A stretch of DNA of 64,000 bases. Origin: Pseudomonadales bacterium. GTDB lineage: Bacteria > Pseudomonadota > Gammaproteobacteria > Pseudomonadales > Halieaceae. Both the position numbers and the translations under genes were made by a program. Shown piece by piece: positions 61,645 through 64,000 of this stretch. The DNA is taken from contig JACKNN010000007.1 in assembly GCA_024234855.1 (NCBI GenBank), positions 73,723 through 137,722 on the forward strand, in the 5' to 3' direction. The first letter of the stretch is position 1; each line of letters starts with the position of its first letter. The notes beneath the pieces were generated by a model. It was not told where the DNA came from. It ran no database searches and saw only the letters and a program-made list of their open reading frames with translations.

Positions 61645-61865
61645 AGAGTCGTTCTCCGTCTCTTGCGCCGGGCCCGGCGAACCGGGCAACCCCCCTGCAG
61701 TAGCTGCCCGGGGGCTTACTGGCGTTGGCTAGATGTGACGTGTATAGGCTTAACATACAGCGAAGCAATACAACGAAGGGTGCCGCGAGGCACAACCCCA
61801 TCAAAGCAAAGCTCGGTCGCCTGCGCTACTACCGTTTGGTTCTGAATACGCCGATCTATATAACC

Positions 61866-62759
61866 TCAGTGATTTTCCCGGATAAACTCCCCCAGCGCGC
61901 GGTACTCGTCGCCGTGGTTGCTGCCCTTGCGCCAGATCAGGGCGATATCCCGGTGGCCCGCGCTTTTCACCGGGTAGGTGGCGATGCGGGTGCCGCGCAG
62001 CAGGGCCGAGCCCTGGGCCATCTGCGGCACGAAGGTGATGCCCAGGTCGCTCTCCACCATCTCCAGCAGGGTGTGCAGGCTGGAGGCGGCGAAGCGGTTC
62101 ACCTTGTCCAGCTCGCTGATGTGGCAGGCCGACACCGCGTGGTCGCGCAGGCAGTGGCCGTCTTCCAGCAGCAGCACACTCTCCGGGTTGATATGGTCGA
62201 TATTGAAGCGGGCCGGGTCGACCCGCTCGGTGCCCTTGCGGCAGGCCAGCAGGAAGCCGTCGCGAAACAGCAGCTGGGTCTCGACATTTTTCATGGGGTA
62301 GGGCAGCGCCATCAGCAGCAGGTCGACGGTGCCCTCCTGCAGCGCGGCGTACAGCTCGTCGCTGCGCTGCTCCTTCAGGTACAGCTGCAATTGCGGGAAA
62401 GTGCGGCGCAGTTTTTTCATCAGCGGCGGCAGCAGGAACGGCCCGATGGTGGGAATGACCCCCAGCACCAGCTTGCCCGCCAGCGGCGCGTCCTGCTCGC
62501 GCGCGACCCGGGCGATGTCCTGCAGCTCCCGCAGGCACAGCCGGGCCTGCAGCGCCACGTCGCGCCCCGCCGAATTGATGATCACCCGGCGGTTGGTGCG
62601 GTCCACCAGCTGCACCCCCAGGGTGGCCTCCAGCTCCTGGATCGCCGTGCTGAACGCCGACTGCGACACAAAGCAGGCCTCCGCCGCCCGGCCGAAATGC
62701 CCCAGCTCCTCCAGGGCCACGAAATACTGTAACTGGCGCACGCTGGGCAGTTTCTGCAC
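61866..62759 (-). CDS. oxyR: LysR-family peroxide regulator OxyR
   Basis: A 297-residue regulator. The N-terminal HTH reads LQYFVALEELGHFGRAAEAC, FVSQSAFSTAIQELEATLGV. The redox pair is C203 and C212 in LEDGHCLRDHAVSACH, the same C-x8-C spacing as C199/C208 of E. coli OxyR, which form a disulfide on oxidation. This identifies OxyR rather than a generic LysR protein. It diverges from a peroxiredoxin gene; a candidate OxyR site lies between them. Confidence 0.92.
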   Translation of the reverse strand: MQKLPSVRQLQYFVALEELGHFGRAAEACFVSQSAFSTAIQELEATLGVQLVDRTNRRVIINSAGRDVALQARLCLRELQDIARVAREQDAPLAGKLVLGVIPTIGPFLLPPLMKKLRRTFPQLQLYLKEQRSDELYAALQEGTVDLLLMALPYPMKNVETQLLFRDGFLLACRKGTERVDPARFNIDHINPESVLLLEDGHCLRDHAVSACHISELDKVNRFAASSLHTLLEMVESDLGITFVPQMAQGSALLRGTRIATYPVKSAGHRDIALIWRKGSNHGDEYRALGEFIRENH

Positions 62760-62780
62760 GTTTTTCCGTCCTCATCTGTG

Positions 62781-62817
62781 ATAGATAAAACCGGATAATA
62801 CAATATAAAAATACTAT
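62781..62817. promoter_or_regulatory. Candidate OxyR binding site
   Basis: From ATAG (62781) to CTAT (62814-62817) is exactly 37 bp, the length of the OxyR consensus with four quarter-sites at 11-bp steps. The outer quarters match (ATAGNT...A and NCTAT); the inner two are poor (CGGA and ATAT). It starts 21 bp upstream of oxyR, in the region shared with the peroxiredoxin promoter. Confidence 0.45.
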
Positions 62818-62978
62818 TTTATATATGAATGGTTTTCGCCTATGATGCTCGGAGTTTCAAGGGCAGGCTGGCTGTTTCCCGTTCGCGGGGAGTGCCTCGC
62901 CAGGCTTTAGTGACGGAAGAATGATTAACTGTAAAACGCTTAACTGTAACGCTTTAACCTAAACCAAAGGAGTTCAAC

Positions 62979-63551
62979 ATGGCTGTAGTAGAACGTGTGC
63001 CCCAGGTGACATTCAAGACCCGCGTGCGCGACGAATCCGTAGGCGGCAGCAACCCCTTCCGCTGGGAAGACAAGACCACCCAGGATATCTTCGGTGGCAA
63101 GAAGGTTGTGGTGTTCTCCCTGCCCGGCGCCTTCACCCCCACCTGCTCGTCCAACCACCTGCCGCGCTATGACGAACTGTACGAAGAGTTCAAGGCCCAG
63201 GGCGTGGACGAAATCATCTGCGTGTCGGTCAACGACGCCTTCGTCATGTTCCAGTGGGGCAAGAGCGTGGGCAACAAGCACATCTTCCTGCTGCCCGATG
63301 GCAACGGCGAATTCACCCGCAAGATGGGCATGCTGGTAGACAAGTCCAACGTCGGCTTCGGCATGCGCTCCTGGCGCTACTCCATGCTGGTAGACGACTG
63401 CAAGATCGAGAAAATCTTCATCGAGCAGGACTTCGGCGACAACTGCCCCACCGACCCCTTCGAAGTCTCCGACGCCGACACCATGATGGCCTACCTCAAA
63501 GGCACCAAGTCCGCCGGCGTCTCCAAGCCCGTAAAAGCCTTCGAAGGCTGA
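62979..63551 (+). CDS. Prx5-type peroxiredoxin
   Basis: A 190-residue peroxidase of the AhpC/TSA superfamily, Prx5 subgroup. The peroxidatic Cys56 lies in SLPGAFTPTCSSNHLP. FGDNCPTDPFEVSDADT (C156) near the C-terminus matches the N-terminal part of Prx5-glutaredoxin hybrid proteins, but no Grx domain is fused here. It reduces hydroperoxides with electrons from a thiol donor. AAAGGAG lies 6 bp before the ATG. It is preceded by a TTAACTGTAA sequence repeated twice (62923 and 62939). Control by the divergent OxyR is likely. Confidence 0.92.
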   Translation: MAVVERVPQVTFKTRVRDESVGGSNPFRWEDKTTQDIFGGKKVVVFSLPGAFTPTCSSNHLPRYDELYEEFKAQGVDEIICVSVNDAFVMFQWGKSVGNKHIFLLPDGNGEFTRKMGMLVDKSNVGFGMRSWRYSMLVDDCKIEKIFIEQDFGDNCPTDPFEVSDADTMMAYLKGTKSAGVSKPVKAFEG

Positions 63552-63568
63552 TCCCCTGCTTTTGTTGC

Positions 63569-63745
63569 TCAGCTTGGCCGATGGGTTTGCTCGGGGGGCA
63601 GCTGCCTGAAAAACTTGCGGCGACACCGCAGGCAGAGGAACTTTGGATGCCTGCGCAGGATTCTCTCGAGTCTGGAGCGGCGAAGGCGGGTCACCTCGTG
63701 GCAGCCGCAGTAAGAGCAGGTGATCTTATACATGCCGCCCAGCAT
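63569..63745 (-). CDS. Small zinc-ribbon protein
   Basis: A 58-residue protein, MLGGMYKITCSYCGCHEVTR, followed by a basic helix (LRRSRLERILRRH) and FLCLRCRRKFFRQLPP. Two CxxC pairs, CSYC and CLRC, form a probable zinc ribbon. The ATG at 63745 has GGAG 5 bp upstream. Its family and function are unknown to me; the high Arg content suggests nucleic acid binding. It converges on the peroxiredoxin gene, 17 bp away. Confidence 0.55.
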   Translation of the reverse strand: MLGGMYKITCSYCGCHEVTRLRRSRLERILRRHPKFLCLRCRRKFFRQLPPEQTHRPS

Positions 63746-63906
63746 ATGGGCTCCGTCCGCCTGAGGCAATGCAGCGCTTGCTCCCGCAGTGGCTTGGGGG
63801 GCAGCCAGTGGCGGTTTTTTGCGGTAGATCAAACAAGCGGCACCAAACGCGGTGCACCCCTGGGTATTGTGAAAGACAGCGGGCTGACCGCTTTACCCGT
63901 GCCGCG

Positions 63907-63966
63907 CGTCTCCGCGGAGACGTTCTGAAGACAATTAACAGGGGGTCAGGTCTTGAATTGTGAATC
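63907..63966. repeat. Palindrome and motif resembling a REP/RAYT flank
   Basis: CGTCTCCGCGGAGACG (63907-63922) is a perfect 16-bp palindrome. It is followed by GGGGGTCAGGTCTTGAATTG (63941-63960), a sequence I recall as common next to REP-associated tyrosine transposase (IS200-like) genes in gammaproteobacteria. The gene itself would lie beyond the window. This is recognition from memory and uncertain. Confidence 0.35.
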
Positions 63967-64000
63967 GGCTGGACTGTCCGGACTATTTTCTTTTCCAAGC

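Overview
The window is 64 kb of high-GC chromosomal DNA from a gammaproteobacterium. Gene families and contexts (lipA, nadK, a YeaC-like protein next to a DUF2797 protein and pepN, rmf, a GDH-180 glutamate dehydrogenase, OxyR/peroxiredoxin, paired WS/DGAT acyltransferases) suggest a marine aerobic lineage of the Halieaceae/OM60 kind. That assignment is inference from gene content; no rRNA is present.

Layout. 1-1988: one end of an IS21-family insertion sequence (istA complete, istB cut by the window edge), with transposase-site repeats at its outer end. 1989-2504: AT-rich DNA without a convincing gene. About 2500-20610: an 18-kb catabolic cluster of four divergent or tandem transcription units. 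They encode an acyl-CoA dehydrogenase, two paralogous PPOX-fold proteins, a TetR regulator, a luciferase-like oxidoreductase, a molybdopterin oxidoreductase, a YgiN-like monooxygenase, an MDR reductase, E1-alpha/E1-beta/E2 of a 2-oxoacid dehydrogenase complex, a carotenoid-cleavage-type oxygenase, a DUF35 protein with a thiolase, a Rieske oxygenase, an SDR and three NTF2/SnoaL-fold proteins. The same 18-bp inverted repeat, AAWCAG-N6-CTGWTT, lies before the acyl-CoA dehydrogenase, in the tetR leader (one mismatch) and in both divergent promoter regions. Together these four sites could control nearly every gene of the cluster, so I read it as one TetR regulon for an unknown, probably terpenoid- or aromatic-like substrate.

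20541-29207: lipid metabolism (two WS/DGAT acyltransferases, MBL hydrolase, enoyl-CoA hydratase, malonyl-CoA decarboxylase, two alpha/beta hydrolases). 29273-32741: frdCAB, a Wolinella-type fumarate reductase/succinate dehydrogenase with a di-heme cytochrome b. 32911-43637: mostly housekeeping genes (lipA, a PLP enzyme, an SDR, nadK, rhomboid protease, GGDEF-EAL protein, DUF1315, DUF2797, pepN).

43634-46730: a decayed, lower-GC island between pepN and norB. It starts with two broken genes on the minus strand, then holds three attC sites in one orientation separating small cassettes (antidote remnant; DUF4160/DUF2442; truncated membrane protein plus higBA; a second copy of that membrane protein plus toxin and antitoxin fragments). 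No integrase gene is present, so this is a cassette cluster without its integron.

46768-49065: quinol-type nitric oxide reductase, preceded by two tandem NsrR-like operators. 49319-56341: the MoxR-DUF58-DUF4381-BatA-BatB/C-BatD operon, with an 18-unit Gln-rich repeat in BatB/C. 56560-61422: NAD-glutamate dehydrogenase. 61441-63551: rmf, oxyR and a Prx5-type peroxiredoxin with a candidate OxyR site. The right edge has a small zinc-ribbon gene and sequence resembling the flank of a REP-associated transposase.
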